A stretch of 44,753 bases of DNA from Chloroflexota bacterium. GTDB taxonomy: Bacteria; Chloroflexota; Anaerolineae; Anaerolineales; Villigracilaceae. The notes under the pieces are model-generated. The model had not been told where the DNA came from, did no database searches, and worked only from the letters and a program-made list of their open reading frames with translations. The stretch is taken from positions 1 to 44,753 of the forward strand of contig JACAEP010000233.1 of the NCBI GenBank assembly GCA_013388795.1. The letters run 5' to 3'. Position numbers and translations under genes: made by a program. This document shows, one piece after another, positions 1 to 8,870 of the stretch; the stretch's first letter is position 1; each line of letters starts with the position of its first letter.

Positions 1-1
1 C

Positions 2-1015
2 TTATGTCTCGACCTTGCATGGAGCGGGTTGCAAGCCGTCACCTTTTACACAGGCTTGCTCGACAAAGAAATGGTCACGCATTGGCAGCTGGCCTTTTCA
101 ATGCGCGAGCTCGTGCGCACGAATCGCATCTCTGGTTTGGCGTATGAACCTGCCTGGCTGGCAGGACAACTCGCCACAGTCTTCTTTCCATTTTTATTTG
201 CCGCCGTCTTGACGAATTTCCGCCTCACCTCAAGGCGATGGCTGGAGCCTGCGCTGCTGGTTTTATCTACACTCGTGCTGTTGGCTACCTATTCCCGCGG
301 CGGATTGCTCATCACCGTTGGCGTAACCAGCTTGGTGACGTTACTCTTCGGACGCGATGTTTTGCGCGGCATGTGGAACTGGTTCATCAGCGGTTTTCGT
401 AATAAACATCTTCCCTCTTTCCTCGTTCGTCTTTCCATTGTCATCGTTTTGATCGGTGTCATCACAGGCGCCGCCATTTTTCTCGGGCAGAAAAATTTTT
501 TCAGGCGCCTGTGGGAAACAGACGCTGAGACCCTCACTGAATATCTGGTGGATATCAACGCTGGGGCGCGCGGAGCGTACACGGTTGCGGCGATGGGTGC
601 GTTTCAAGCATCGCCGCTGACAGGCGTCGGCTTGGGTGGAAGCGGGTTTTACATCTACCAAAATTTGCCCGATTGGTCACTCACCACCGTCCCAGAGATT
701 GCGAAGCAGTTGAATCCATCCAGCCGTTTATACCCCAACCCGAAAAATCTGTATGCGCGTTTGCTGGCAGAGACGGGGTTGGTCGGCTTCGTGTTGTATC
801 TTGCCTTTCAATTTAATATTTTGGGCGAGATGCTTTCTCTGCATAAGCGAAAAGAGACGTGGGTGCGTTTTGCCATGGTGGCGGGTGTATTTGCGTGGCT
901 GACCATCGCCCTGTATAATTTCACCCAGGATTCGCTTACCACCCCGAACTTGTGGACCGTGCCGGGGATCCTGGTGGGGCTTGCCGTACATCAAACGCAC
1001 AAGGAAGTTTCATGA
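2..1015 (+). CDS. O-antigen ligase/polymerase-like membrane protein (5' end outside window)
   Basis: The reading frame is open from the left edge, so the true start lies upstream; 337 residues are visible. The protein has about eight hydrophobic segments and an extended soluble stretch near visible residues 165-250, the layout of the Wzy_C/WaaL/RfaL group that joins or polymerises surface polysaccharide at the outer face of the membrane. The typical stretch before the late membrane helices is recognisable as NPKNLYARLLAETGLVG, but the histidine that often precedes it in O-antigen ligases is not evident here. The stop overlaps the sulfotransferase start (ATGA), indicating one operon for surface glycan synthesis. 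It could be a polymerase rather than a ligase; the sequence does not decide. Confidence 0.8.
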   Translation, partial: LCLDLAWSGLQAVTFYTGLLDKEMVTHWQLAFSMRELVRTNRISGLAYEPAWLAGQLATVFFPFLFAAVLTNFRLTSRRWLEPALLVLSTLVLLATYSRGGLLITVGVTSLVTLLFGRDVLRGMWNWFISGFRNKHLPSFLVRLSIVIVLIGVITGAAIFLGQKNFFRRLWETDAETLTEYLVDINAGARGAYTVAAMGAFQASPLTGVGLGGSGFYIYQNLPDWSLTTVPEIAKQLNPSSRLYPNPKNLYARLLAETGLVGFVLYLAFQFNILGEMLSLHKRKETWVRFAMVAGVFAWLTIALYNFTQDSLTTPNLWTVPGILVGLAVHQTHKEVS

Positions 1016-1740
1016 TCGTTCTCTCTGTTGGGATGCCGCGCGCCGGGTCGGGCTGGCACTATAACCTTATTCACGACCTGATGAAAACCACAGGCTGCGC
1101 CGATGCGCAGGACATCCGTAAAAAATATGGGCTGCAAAAAATTCTCACCGAGGTGAATTGCAATATCGGCGTGCTTTCTGCGCGACGGTTGGCGATGGTG
1201 TCATTGCCTGCATTGCTGGGTAATACCTTCGTCATCAAAGCCCATGCGGGTCCTTCCCCGGCTTCGCGTTTACTGGTTTCCTTGAGATTGTTACGCATTG
1301 CCTATATCTATCGCGACCCGCGCGATGCCATGCTTTCGGCATTTGAGTATGGTCAGCGCGCGCTTTCCAGGGGGCGCCCCAATGCCTTCTCGCATCTTTC
1401 CGATTTCGAGAAAAGTGTCGATTTTATGATGGCATACGTCCGCATTTGGGAGCGTTGGATGGGTGAAAAGAATGTGCTCGTCGCCCGTTACGAAGATTTG
1501 CTGACGAACTATGATGTTGAATCTGCCAGACTGGTGGATTACTTGAAACTGGACGCAAACATGCCCGAAGTGCGAGCGGTAATGGAACGCTACCGACCCG
1601 GCGTAAATGATGGCCAGCAAGGCCTGCATTTCTACAAAGGCAAGATCGGGCGCTTCCGCGACGCCTATACCAGCGAACAGCAGGAAATCCTTCTAAAAAC
1701 ACTACGCGTGTATCTTAAGCGAATGGGCTACGAAAGTTGA
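1012..1740 (+). CDS. PAPS-dependent sulfotransferase family protein
   Basis: A 242-residue cytosolic protein. The 5'-phosphosulfate-binding loop is near residues 7-20 (GMPRAGSGWHYNLI) and the 3'-phosphate-binding segment is YIYRDPRDAMLSAF near residues 98-111, both typical of P-loop sulfotransferases that move sulfate from PAPS to a hydroxyl. The ATG at 1012 was chosen because it starts directly before the first beta-strand of the P-loop fold and overlaps the previous stop by four bases; a longer open frame from 952 lies inside the upstream gene. Coupling to the O-antigen ligase-like gene suggests that a surface polysaccharide or its lipid carrier is sulfated. The acceptor is unknown. Confidence 0.85.
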   Translation: MIVLSVGMPRAGSGWHYNLIHDLMKTTGCADAQDIRKKYGLQKILTEVNCNIGVLSARRLAMVSLPALLGNTFVIKAHAGPSPASRLLVSLRLLRIAYIYRDPRDAMLSAFEYGQRALSRGRPNAFSHLSDFEKSVDFMMAYVRIWERWMGEKNVLVARYEDLLTNYDVESARLVDYLKLDANMPEVRAVMERYRPGVNDGQQGLHFYKGKIGRFRDAYTSEQQEILLKTLRVYLKRMGYES

Positions 1741-1771
1741 CAGATGTAATTGGACTGTAACGTCGCAGGTG

Positions 1772-1800
1772 TTGTCGAACCCGGCGTTATTCGTTATGAT
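1772..1800 (+). promoter_or_regulatory. Sigma70-type promoter for the histidine kinase gene
   Basis: TTGTCG (1772-1777), 17-base spacer, TATGAT (1795-1800). The predicted transcript start, about 1807, leaves only about five bases before ATG 1812 and excludes the in-frame TTG at 1800. Confidence 0.5.
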
Positions 1801-1811
1801 TGACAGCGCTC

Positions 1812-3566
1812 ATGAAACGATTCGATACCCCCTACATGGCAGACTGGTTTGCCATCTCACTACGCTGGATCATGCTGGTGGGTCTGACTGTTTCTCTTGG
1901 GTTGGGGCAGAAGCTTGAAATCGGTTCCGCCTGGCCCCTTGGACTGCTAATCCTTTGGAATCTGACGATGACCGCGCTGGCTGGGTTGAATGTGCGCACA
2001 TCGTATCACCGCCGCTTGAACATGCTAGTAGACCTGGTTCTGACAGGCATATTTTTCTGGGGGCAGGGCGGCATTCGCGGACCAGCCTTCTGGGCGGGGC
2101 TGCTTCCGATCCTTACCAGTTCGATCTATTTTGAGTTTGTTGGCGCCGTGATTACTTCGCTCTTATTTTCCGGGCTTGTGATCTATACCGGCTATCAGTT
2201 GGATGGAGACCTTTCGCTTTCGATTGTGATTGCAGGCATTTTGAGTTTATTAGGCATCCTGTTCGGGGTAATCGGGCGCAGAATGATGCATCATATGCGA
2301 CAAAATCGCGCCTTGTGGGTGGATGCCGAAGAAAAAAAGCGCGCCATTCAGAACGAACGGATGCGCGCCATCTACGAACTGACCTCCACACTTTCATCCA
2401 CATTGAGTTATAAGCGCGTGTTGGATTCCGCGCTCGATATGAGCGCCTCGGCGTTGAATCCCAGCGTTGAACCAGAGCAGACAACCAGCGACCCGCTTGT
2501 TGGCGCTGTCATGTTATTCAACGCCGGGAAACTGCGCATAGGCTCTGCGCGTCGTTTTACCAATGCCGATATGCGTATCACACTCGAAGGCTCAGAAGGT
2601 ATCCTGAAAAAAGCGCTTGATGAGGGTGAACCAATCATATTTAAGGACATCGGTTACGACCCGGAACTGGGGCGTATAGTGGCGCTTCGTAACTGCACCA
2701 GCGGATACGTCTTCCCCCTTCGCAGCGGTTTCAACGTATATGGCGTGTTGCTCTTTGCCCACCCTGAACCTGGATTCTTCACGACCGAACGCGCCCACCT
2801 GTTGGATATCATTGGGCGGCAGGCAGTCATTGCCATTCAAAATGCGCGCCTCTATCAAGACCTGGTGGAGGAAAAAGAACGCCTCGCAGATGTATACGAA
2901 GAGGCGCGCAAAAAACTAGCTCGTGACTTGCACGACGGCCCCACCCAATCTGTAGCGGCGATGGCGATGCGTTTGAACATTTCCCGCCGCATGTTGGCGA
3001 AAGACCCCAAATCTGCCAATGAAGAATTGCTCAAACTGGAGGAGTTGGCGCACCGTACCACCAAAGAGATTCGTCATATGCTCTTTACCCTGCGCCCGCT
3101 TATTCTCGAGTCGCAGGGCCTTGCTGCCGCCATCCAATCCATGGCAGATAAAATGATGGAAACCTTCTCCCAGCGCGTGGTGGTCGAGATTGACGAGCGC
3201 GCCTCTCAGCAATTGGAAATGGGCAAACAAGGCATCATCTTCTATATCATTGAAGAAGCGGTCAACAATGCCCGCAAACATGCGCAAGCGCCTGTTATCA
3301 TAGTGCGGCTGCGCCAAATGGAGGTTGGCGTCCTGCTCTTGGAGATTGCCGACAACGGTGTCGGCTTCGACGTTAAATCCATTACCCAAAATTATGACAA
3401 ACGCTCCAGCAGCAGCCTTGGCATGGTAAATTTACGCGAACGCGCCGAGCTGGTGAACGGCTTGCTTAATATCGAGTCTGTGCCGGGAAAAGGCACGAAC
3501 GTGCAAGTCTTCATCCCGCTGACAGAAGAAGCCGCTGACCGTTTACACCATGCCCGTCGAAAATGA
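1812..3566 (+). CDS. NarL-group sensor histidine kinase with membrane domain and GAF domain
   Basis: A 584-residue kinase. About five to six transmembrane helices fill residues 10-155, followed by a short linker helix, a GAF-like sensor domain at about 200-360, a HisKA_3 dimerisation domain with phospho-acceptor His near 374 (ARDLHDGPTQSV), and an HATPase_c domain with N-box EEAVNNARKHA near 480 and the G-box ADNGVGFD. The SLGMVNLRERAELVNG segment is typical of NarL/DegS-type kinases. The partner would be a LuxR-type response regulator, but none is next to it. Start: ATG 1812 lies just after the predicted transcript start; there is no Shine-Dalgarno. The stop overlaps the downstream hydrolase start (ATGA). 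The signal sensed is unknown. Confidence 0.9.
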   Translation: MKRFDTPYMADWFAISLRWIMLVGLTVSLGLGQKLEIGSAWPLGLLILWNLTMTALAGLNVRTSYHRRLNMLVDLVLTGIFFWGQGGIRGPAFWAGLLPILTSSIYFEFVGAVITSLLFSGLVIYTGYQLDGDLSLSIVIAGILSLLGILFGVIGRRMMHHMRQNRALWVDAEEKKRAIQNERMRAIYELTSTLSSTLSYKRVLDSALDMSASALNPSVEPEQTTSDPLVGAVMLFNAGKLRIGSARRFTNADMRITLEGSEGILKKALDEGEPIIFKDIGYDPELGRIVALRNCTSGYVFPLRSGFNVYGVLLFAHPEPGFFTTERAHLLDIIGRQAVIAIQNARLYQDLVEEKERLADVYEEARKKLARDLHDGPTQSVAAMAMRLNISRRMLAKDPKSANEELLKLEELAHRTTKEIRHMLFTLRPLILESQGLAAAIQSMADKMMETFSQRVVVEIDERASQQLEMGKQGIIFYIIEEAVNNARKHAQAPVIIVRLRQMEVGVLLLEIADNGVGFDVKSITQNYDKRSSSSLGMVNLRERAELVNGLLNIESVPGKGTNVQVFIPLTEEAADRLHHARRK

Positions 3567-4321
3567 CCGCCCTGCATTACATCCTTCATACGAGCACAAA
3601 TAGCCGCCCGCCGTTGATCCTGATTCACGGCGCGGGCGGCAGTTTTTTATCATGGCATCCGCATCTGCGGCGGCTGGATGGCGAAACTGTCTTCACGCTC
3701 GACCTGTCCGGTCATGGAAAATCTGCCGGCCCGGGCAGACAAACCATAAAAGGTTATGCGGAAGATGTGCTTGCCTTCATCCGTGAAAACAATATTCAAA
3801 AGCCTGTGGTAGTTGGTCATTCCATGGGCAGCGCCATTGCGCTCACCCTGGCGCTCAACCACCCCAATCAATTTTCCGGGCTGGCATTGCTTGGCGCTGG
3901 CGCAAAGCTACGCGTCTCGCCGCTTATCCTCGAAAAAGCAAAAAATCCGCAAACCTTTGCCGAAGCCGTTCAACTAGTCAACGAATACAGTTTTCGCCCC
4001 GGCGCGCCCAAAGATCTGTTGCGTCTTTCAAACGAAACCATGCTTCAGACCAACCCGCAAATTTTACTGGGCGATTTCCTTGCCTGTGACTCATTCGACG
4101 TCATCGAACGCCTAAATATGCTTCAAACTCCAACGCTCATTGTTTGCGGCTTGTTGGATGTGATGGCGCCGCCAAAGTTCTCCAAATTTCTTTACGAAAA
4201 AATCCCCAATGCCCGTCTGCATCTTTTGGAAGAAACGGGACACATGCTCACCCTGGAGCAGCCAGACGCTGTTGCCGATTTGCTCAAATCTTTTTTGGAT
4301 GAACTGCCGCCTCAGCCCTAG
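3563..4321 (+). CDS. Alpha/beta hydrolase
   Basis: A 252-residue alpha/beta hydrolase of usual length without a signal peptide. The oxyanion-hole motif HGAGG lies at residues 22-26, the nucleophile elbow GHSMGS places the catalytic serine at 87, and the acid and histidine are probably Asp199 (GLLDVMAPP) and His227 (ETGHMLTLEQP). The triad looks complete, so it should be an active esterase, lipase or related enzyme; the substrate cannot be read from sequence. It overlaps the kinase stop by four bases (ATGA), so the two are translationally coupled, which is unusual for a kinase with no adjacent response regulator. Confidence 0.88.
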   Translation: MTALHYILHTSTNSRPPLILIHGAGGSFLSWHPHLRRLDGETVFTLDLSGHGKSAGPGRQTIKGYAEDVLAFIRENNIQKPVVVGHSMGSAIALTLALNHPNQFSGLALLGAGAKLRVSPLILEKAKNPQTFAEAVQLVNEYSFRPGAPKDLLRLSNETMLQTNPQILLGDFLACDSFDVIERLNMLQTPTLIVCGLLDVMAPPKFSKFLYEKIPNARLHLLEETGHMLTLEQPDAVADLLKSFLDELPPQP

Positions 4322-4360
4322 CCCATACCTGATTCTGACCATTGGGCTTTTCATGAGCCG

Positions 4361-4404
4361 AATCAAAATGACTGTCGCCTTGTGCGGTGACAGTCATTTT
4401 GATT
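4361..4404. terminator. Bidirectional terminator between convergent genes
   Basis: A perfect 16-bp stem: 4361-4376 (AATCAAAATGACTGTC) pairs with 4389-4404. A/T-rich stem ends give a U-run in both directions. The right arm covers the rdgB stop codon (4394-4396) and its last codons, so coding and termination signals overlap. Confidence 0.8.
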
Positions 4405-5005
4405 TCCGCATCGCAAACATCCGCTTCAAGATAGGTCTCGCTGCCAGGACTGCCCTGGCACGATGGCTGAGTTGATTCTTTTCTGCCATCTCCAACTCTG
4501 CCATGGTTTTTCCCAACTCCGTCAGCAAAAAGATTGGGTCGTAGCCAAAACCGCCCGTACCGCGTTCCTCCGGGATGATCTCACCGCGGCATGTTCCCTC
4601 GGCCAACTCAACACCTTCGCCGGGTTTGGCAATGGCAATTGTCGCATGGAAGTGTGCCGTCCACGGGCGCGGCTTGTGTTTAAGGTTTTCCAACAAAAAG
4701 GCGCGCCGGTCTGCGTCTTTTGCGCCGGGCCTGGGAGAATATCTTGCAGAGTACAACCCTGGCGCGCCGTCCAGCGCAGCGACTTCCAAGCCAGAGTCGT
4801 CGGCAAGAGAGGGCAGCCCGCTGGCATGGGCAAAGGCAACGGCTTTTTTGGAGGCGTTCTCCGCATAGGTCAAACCGTCTTCCACAACATCCAACTTCAA
4901 ACCGATCAGGTCGGGCGTTAAGAGTTCCACATCCAGCCCGGTGAGCAACTCTTGGAATTCTTTGATTTTGCCATGATTGTTTGTGGCGATGAGCAGTTTA
5001 TTCAT
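4394..5005 (-). CDS. rdgB: XTP/dITP pyrophosphatase (RdgB/HAM1 family)
   Basis: A 203-residue house-cleaning enzyme that hydrolyses non-canonical purine nucleotides (XTP, dITP, ITP) to the monophosphate. The N-terminal nucleotide-binding motif ATNNHGKIKEF is at residues 7-17, the metal/catalytic segment LADDSGLEVAAL at about 67-78, and GFGYDPIF and EKNQLSHRARA occur in the C-terminal half; all hallmark motifs are present. The start at 5005 was chosen because MNKLLIATNN matches the family N-terminus; the frame runs further upstream only inside queG. It overlaps the queG stop by three bases (ATGA arrangement), so it follows queG in one operon. Confidence 0.95.
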   Translation of the reverse strand: MNKLLIATNNHGKIKEFQELLTGLDVELLTPDLIGLKLDVVEDGLTYAENASKKAVAFAHASGLPSLADDSGLEVAALDGAPGLYSARYSPRPGAKDADRRAFLLENLKHKPRPWTAHFHATIAIAKPGEGVELAEGTCRGEIIPEERGTGGFGYDPIFLLTELGKTMAELEMAEKNQLSHRARAVLAARPILKRMFAMRKSK

Positions 5006-6048
5006 AAGCGCTTCTGCTTCTCCTTGATATTCTGGATCGCCCAAACGGCATGCTCGCGAATGAGCGGTTCATCCTGCGCGGCTTGTTCAAGGATCGGGAT
5101 ATCGCAAGCGCTGCCAGTATTCCCAACCGCTGTGGCAAGGTTGCGCAGATACCCGCGCCGTTTGGCGCGTTGAATGGGGGAATGCTTGAAGCGTTGGTTG
5201 AATTGCGGGGATGTCAGGGTCAGGTCATCGGTCAGAATTGGAAGCGGAATGGCGGGTTCAAGCGCAGGGTTGGCTGGCGGGGCGAAGCGATTCCACGGGC
5301 AGACTTGCTGGCAGATGTCGCATCCGAATATCCAGTTCTGGATAAGAGGGCGCAGGGGTTCGGGGATGCCGCCTTTGTTTTCGATGGTGAGGTAGGAGAT
5401 GCAGAGATTTGAATTTATAGTGCGGTTGGGCAGAATGCATTGCGTTGGACAGGCTTCGATGCAGCGTGTGCAGGTTCCGCAATGGTCGGTTTGAAAAGGT
5501 TCGTCGAACTCCATCTCGATGCCAAGCAGGATTTCGGCAAGTAAGAATGTGGAGCCTGCCGTTGGATGGATAAGCATGGAATTCTTGCCGATCCAACCAA
5601 GACCGGCGCGCTGGGCTAGTTCCCTCTCAAGGATGGGCCCCGTGTCTGTGTAATAGCGGCTGGGAACGGGATGCCCGACTTGCTCTTCAATGAACTGCAC
5701 GATCTCTTTTAACTTTGGCAGAATCACTTCATGATAATCATTTCCCAACGCATACGCGGCAACCTTAAATTCTGCCTTCTGCATTCCGCCTTCTGCTTGT
5801 CGATCATAAGGCAAAGCCAACACTAAAATCGATTTGCCTTCGGGGAGAATCAGGCTTGGGTCGGCGCGTCGCAATCGGCTTCGTTCGGAGGCGAGGTATT
5901 CCATCGTGGCATGGTGTTTTGCCGCCAGCCATGTTTCAAAGATGTCAAAATGGGCGGGCGGCGCAAAAGAAGTCACGCCAGCGAGGGTGAATCCCAGCTG
6001 GCGCGCTTTGTCTTTTATGGCTTGGGTGAGTTCGTATTTATTGAACAA
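5002..6048 (-). CDS. queG: Epoxyqueuosine reductase QueG
   Basis: A 348-residue protein carrying out the last step of queuosine synthesis: cobalamin- and iron-sulfur-dependent reduction of epoxyqueuosine to queuosine in tRNA. Two ferredoxin-type clusters are visible: CGTCTRCIEACP and CDICQQVCPWNRF. The conserved N-terminal domain includes the YTDTGPILERELA region and GLGWIGKNSML. The C-terminal part has HEAT-like tRNA-binding character (LRNLATAVGNTG, EHAVWAIQNI). Its 5' end overlaps the stop of the upstream lipoprotein gene by 11 bases, an odd pairing for a tRNA-modification enzyme and probably only operon packing. Other queuosine genes are not in the window. Confidence 0.95.
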   Translation of the reverse strand: MFNKYELTQAIKDKARQLGFTLAGVTSFAPPAHFDIFETWLAAKHHATMEYLASERSRLRRADPSLILPEGKSILVLALPYDRQAEGGMQKAEFKVAAYALGNDYHEVILPKLKEIVQFIEEQVGHPVPSRYYTDTGPILERELAQRAGLGWIGKNSMLIHPTAGSTFLLAEILLGIEMEFDEPFQTDHCGTCTRCIEACPTQCILPNRTINSNLCISYLTIENKGGIPEPLRPLIQNWIFGCDICQQVCPWNRFAPPANPALEPAIPLPILTDDLTLTSPQFNQRFKHSPIQRAKRRGYLRNLATAVGNTGSACDIPILEQAAQDEPLIREHAVWAIQNIKEKQKRL

Positions 6049-6679
6049 CGATCTTTACAATGAGGATGTAATCTTTCTTGCCAAACGGAATGCCCTTGGC
6101 GTTGACCATTTGCCAGTAACCGGTGTATTCGCCGGGTGTGGTGGGCGCTTTGAATTGAACGGAGACGTCCACTTCCTGCCCGGGGGCAACGAGGGCTGCC
6201 AGCGGGATTGGCTGGGCATCCATGTTTTCATTGGGGGGGGAACTGTAGGAGAAGATGGCTTTGTAGTTCGTATCCCAGGTGCAGATGCCGGTGTTTTTGA
6301 TCTTCCAAGTCTTTACGAATTCCTGACCGGGCTGCATGGGCGTGCCATCCGGGATGGTTACGTCGAGGGTGGCAAGGTCGAAAGAGTAGTCATCACACAA
6401 GGCGTCAGGAGTCAGCGCGGCTTGTGTGGGGTCTAGCGTTACAAGCAAGACTGGCGTTTCGCTCGGCGGGAGGAATTGCTGGGTGAGTGTTTCTGTAGGC
6501 AGGGGCTGCGGTGTGGAGGTGAAAAATGCTGCTGTGAGCGTGAGCTCGGCGACCACAGTGCTGGCGGCTGAAGTGCGGATGGCGTTTACGTCGGGTGTTG
6601 GTTCGACCGGGGTGGCAGGCGCGCAGGCGGTCAGGATCAGCATAACCGCCAGAAGGCTGTAGAGATTTTTTGCTTTCAT
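6038..6679 (-). CDS. NBR1-Ig-like domain lipoprotein (array member 1)
   Basis: A 213-residue predicted lipoprotein. A short signal peptide ends in the lipobox LTAC, with Cys19 as the lipidation site. A Thr/Pro-rich linker (about 20-90) leads to one NBR1-type Ig-like ('four-tryptophan') domain filling about 93-213: VTIPDGT, then FVKTWKIKNTGICTWD, PGQEVDVSVQFKAPTTPGEY and GYWQM. In eukaryotic NBR1 this fold mediates protein contacts; in bacteria its role is unclear. The protein should sit outside the membrane. It is the shortest of five paralogues and overlaps queG by 11 bases. An 8-G run at 6233-6240 (+ strand) lies in its coding sequence and could be a slippage or sequencing-error site. Confidence 0.88.
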   Translation of the reverse strand: MKAKNLYSLLAVMLILTACAPATPVEPTPDVNAIRTSAASTVVAELTLTAAFFTSTPQPLPTETLTQQFLPPSETPVLLVTLDPTQAALTPDALCDDYSFDLATLDVTIPDGTPMQPGQEFVKTWKIKNTGICTWDTNYKAIFSYSSPPNENMDAQPIPLAALVAPGQEVDVSVQFKAPTTPGEYTGYWQMVNAKGIPFGKKDYILIVKIVVQ

Positions 6680-6709
6680 GCGTTTTCTCCGTTATGCAGT
6701 TTTTCTGTG

Positions 6710-7444
6710 TCAGGGTACGATGATCCAAACATATACCAATGGGCCAAAGTAATTCCCGGCATCGTCCCGTAACTTCCAATAGGCTTTGTATTCGCCGGGG
6801 GTGGTCGGCGCCCTCAGTTTTACGATGAAGGTCTGCCCATAGCCGGGTTTGGTGTATTCCTCCGGGGTGTTTTTCTTGAGGCGTACATCATATCCATCCA
6901 ACTGGTTGATGCCCACGTCGGGGAAGTAGTCTTGAAGGTAATCGAAGATATACCCTTCATCCCAGGTACATTCGCCTGTGTTGTGAATCGTCCATCCCTT
7001 GGAAAATTCCTTGCCTCGTTCTACGGTGCTTTTATCGGCTGGTCCGGTTTCGCCTTCATATCGTCCATCGTTACAGCCGTTCAAGGTTGTGACGGTGTTG
7101 ATGGCGCCCACGGTCGGTGAAACAAGCGCTTGTGGCGTGAGACCGGGTTGTTGCGTATTAAAGGCAAAGGGCGTGTTTGTTGCGATTCCAAATGCGTTTG
7201 ATGTTGGAATTGCCGGCAGGGTATTGGTCGGCGCCAGCGTGAAGGTTGGGAGCGGCGTCGGCGGCATCGCGGCGGCTGTTTGGGTGGACTGGTCGGCCAC
7301 CTGAGTAAGCACCTGCCCGAATGCCTGCGTTTGGATCGCGTTGGCATCCACGGTGGGCGGCGGCGTTGCGCCCAGGTTGCAGGAACTTACGAGAATAGCG
7401 GCAAGGATGGCGACTGCCAGCCAGCGAAACTTGCGAAAGCTCAT
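6710..7444 (-). CDS. NBR1-Ig-like domain lipoprotein (array member 2)
   Basis: A 244-residue predicted lipoprotein with signal peptide ending VSSC (Cys22), a Thr/Ala/Pro-rich linker to about residue 120, and a single C-terminal NBR1-Ig-like domain (FSKGWTIHNTGECTWDEGY, then LRAPTTPGEYKAYWKLRDDAGNYFGP, of which the invariant Trp and Gly residues are evident). Start ATG 7444 is chosen because GGAGGT lies seven bases upstream (7451-7456, complement) and the signal peptide begins directly there; the frame is open further upstream without support. Only 30 bases separate it from member 1, so they are probably cotranscribed. Ligand unknown. Confidence 0.87.
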   Translation of the reverse strand: MSFRKFRWLAVAILAAILVSSCNLGATPPPTVDANAIQTQAFGQVLTQVADQSTQTAAAMPPTPLPTFTLAPTNTLPAIPTSNAFGIATNTPFAFNTQQPGLTPQALVSPTVGAINTVTTLNGCNDGRYEGETGPADKSTVERGKEFSKGWTIHNTGECTWDEGYIFDYLQDYFPDVGINQLDGYDVRLKKNTPEEYTKPGYGQTFIVKLRAPTTPGEYKAYWKLRDDAGNYFGPLVYVWIIVP

Positions 7445-7553
7445 GGTAAAACCTCCATAAATGGTTAACGTTATTATACCCGTCACGGTCACAAATTGCT
7501 TTCTGGTTTTAATCGGAAGGTCATATTCTTTGACTGTAACAGGCGAAAATCAT

Positions 7554-8819
7554 TTACGGAGTGGCTGTATTGGTCGGCGTTTCGGTCGCCGTTGATGTTG
7601 GGGTGGGCGTGAACGTTGCGGTTAATGTCGGCGTTAAGGTGGGGGTGAAGGTGAACGTGGGGGTAAACGTATAGGTTGACGGGGGCGTGGCGGTGGCAGG
7701 CGGCGGGTTTCCCTGCCGCACAATGTGCGGGTTGAGCCAGATCGCAAAATCCTGGTTGTTGCCGCCGTTCGCGCTCACCGCCAAAATAAACTTGAGCGTT
7801 TCCCCGGCAAGGCTGCTCAGGTCAATATCTATGGGGTAGTATTTGCCTTCATATACTTCCGCCCAACTGGCATAGGTTTTGACCACGCCATTGTTGAGGT
7901 AATCAAGACGAAAGATTACGTTGCATTTGACGGCGTCGCGCTGGCAGTTCACGATTGTACGGAAGCGGTCGCCTGCCTGAACGGTAAACGCCGGGTATTG
8001 CCCGCTGATGAAACCGTTATTCTTGTCTTGCGGCACGGTTAATAAACCGGGTTCATCTTCGGTAACGCCATTTTCCATGACGGGCGCATTCAAACGGATG
8101 ACATATCCATTCGCATCTCCGTTCGTGCCGGGGCAGGGCAATATTTGATTCCCGTTCGACCATTCTGCCTTGCAGTAATTTTCGGCAAAGTTATATCCAA
8201 TGAACGAAGTCCCGGTCACGCGGATATCCACCCAGAATGCAGTATCCGCCTGGTTGCCAATCCCAAACAATGCGCCGGATGCATTGCGCAGTTTCCAGTA
8301 GCCGCGATATTTTCCATCGGCGCTGGGTGAGGCGAGTGTGACCGGAATCTCAATGTATTGACCCGGCGCAACGCTGCCGGGCATGGCAACCGTGGCGGGG
8401 GCGCCCATGGCATCTCCGCCAGAGAAAACGACCGCATACGAGGTGGTCCATGTGCATGTGCCTATGTTGCGGATGCGCCAGATTTTGACGAATGTGGTGT
8501 TACGAGGGACGATGCTGCCGTCGGGGTAGGTGACGTCGGCTAGGAATTGCGCCGCATCACACTTCGACGTTTGAGCGGGTTGCAGCGTTACAGGCGGGTT
8601 CGTGGCTGTCGCCGAGCCTGCAATGGTCACTGTCGGCTGGGGTAAGCCTGGGGTGGCCGTGCCCAATACTGCCTGAGTCTGAGCCGAGGCGGTGTAGAGT
8701 CCGTTTAGGGTGGCGAAGGGGTCTGGGGTGGCAGAGTCTGATGAGGGCAGGTTGCAGGCAATCTGGGCTGTCCATAAGGCAATAAGAAAGATGATAAACG
8801 TTGAATATTTTCGAGGCAT
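7554..8819 (-). CDS. NBR1-Ig-like lipoprotein with extra beta domain and Thr/Pro tail (array member 3)
   Basis: A 421-residue exported protein, the largest in the array. The signal peptide is followed by a plausible lipobox (QIAC, Cys22). An NBR1-Ig-like domain covers about 88-205 (FVKIWRIRNIGTCTWTTSY and YRGYWKLRNASGALFG). A second domain at about 206-370 contains four cysteines and aromatic residues (NYCKAEW, ILPCPG, NCQRDAVKC) and resembles a jelly-roll carbohydrate-binding module in outline; this is inference only. Residues 371-421 are almost pure Thr/Pro/Ala repeats, as in wall- or stalk-spanning linkers. A Shine-Dalgarno GGAGG precedes ATG 8819. Confidence 0.85.
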   Translation of the reverse strand: MPRKYSTFIIFLIALWTAQIACNLPSSDSATPDPFATLNGLYTASAQTQAVLGTATPGLPQPTVTIAGSATATNPPVTLQPAQTSKCDAAQFLADVTYPDGSIVPRNTTFVKIWRIRNIGTCTWTTSYAVVFSGGDAMGAPATVAMPGSVAPGQYIEIPVTLASPSADGKYRGYWKLRNASGALFGIGNQADTAFWVDIRVTGTSFIGYNFAENYCKAEWSNGNQILPCPGTNGDANGYVIRLNAPVMENGVTEDEPGLLTVPQDKNNGFISGQYPAFTVQAGDRFRTIVNCQRDAVKCNVIFRLDYLNNGVVKTYASWAEVYEGKYYPIDIDLSSLAGETLKFILAVSANGGNNQDFAIWLNPHIVRQGNPPPATATPPSTYTFTPTFTFTPTLTPTLTATFTPTPTSTATETPTNTATP

Positions 8820-8870
8820 GCTTCCTCCGTTTCAACCATTAAAGACGAAGCGGTTATACAACAAGTTCCC

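Noticed and set aside
4463-4921. 152-codon plus-strand frame opposite rdgB
   Set aside because: Antisense to a complete RdgB; no recognisable product.
6038-6679. Queuosine-related role for array member 1 because it overlaps queG
   Set aside because: It is an exported lipoprotein with the same architecture as four others; the overlap with queG is most simply compact packing.
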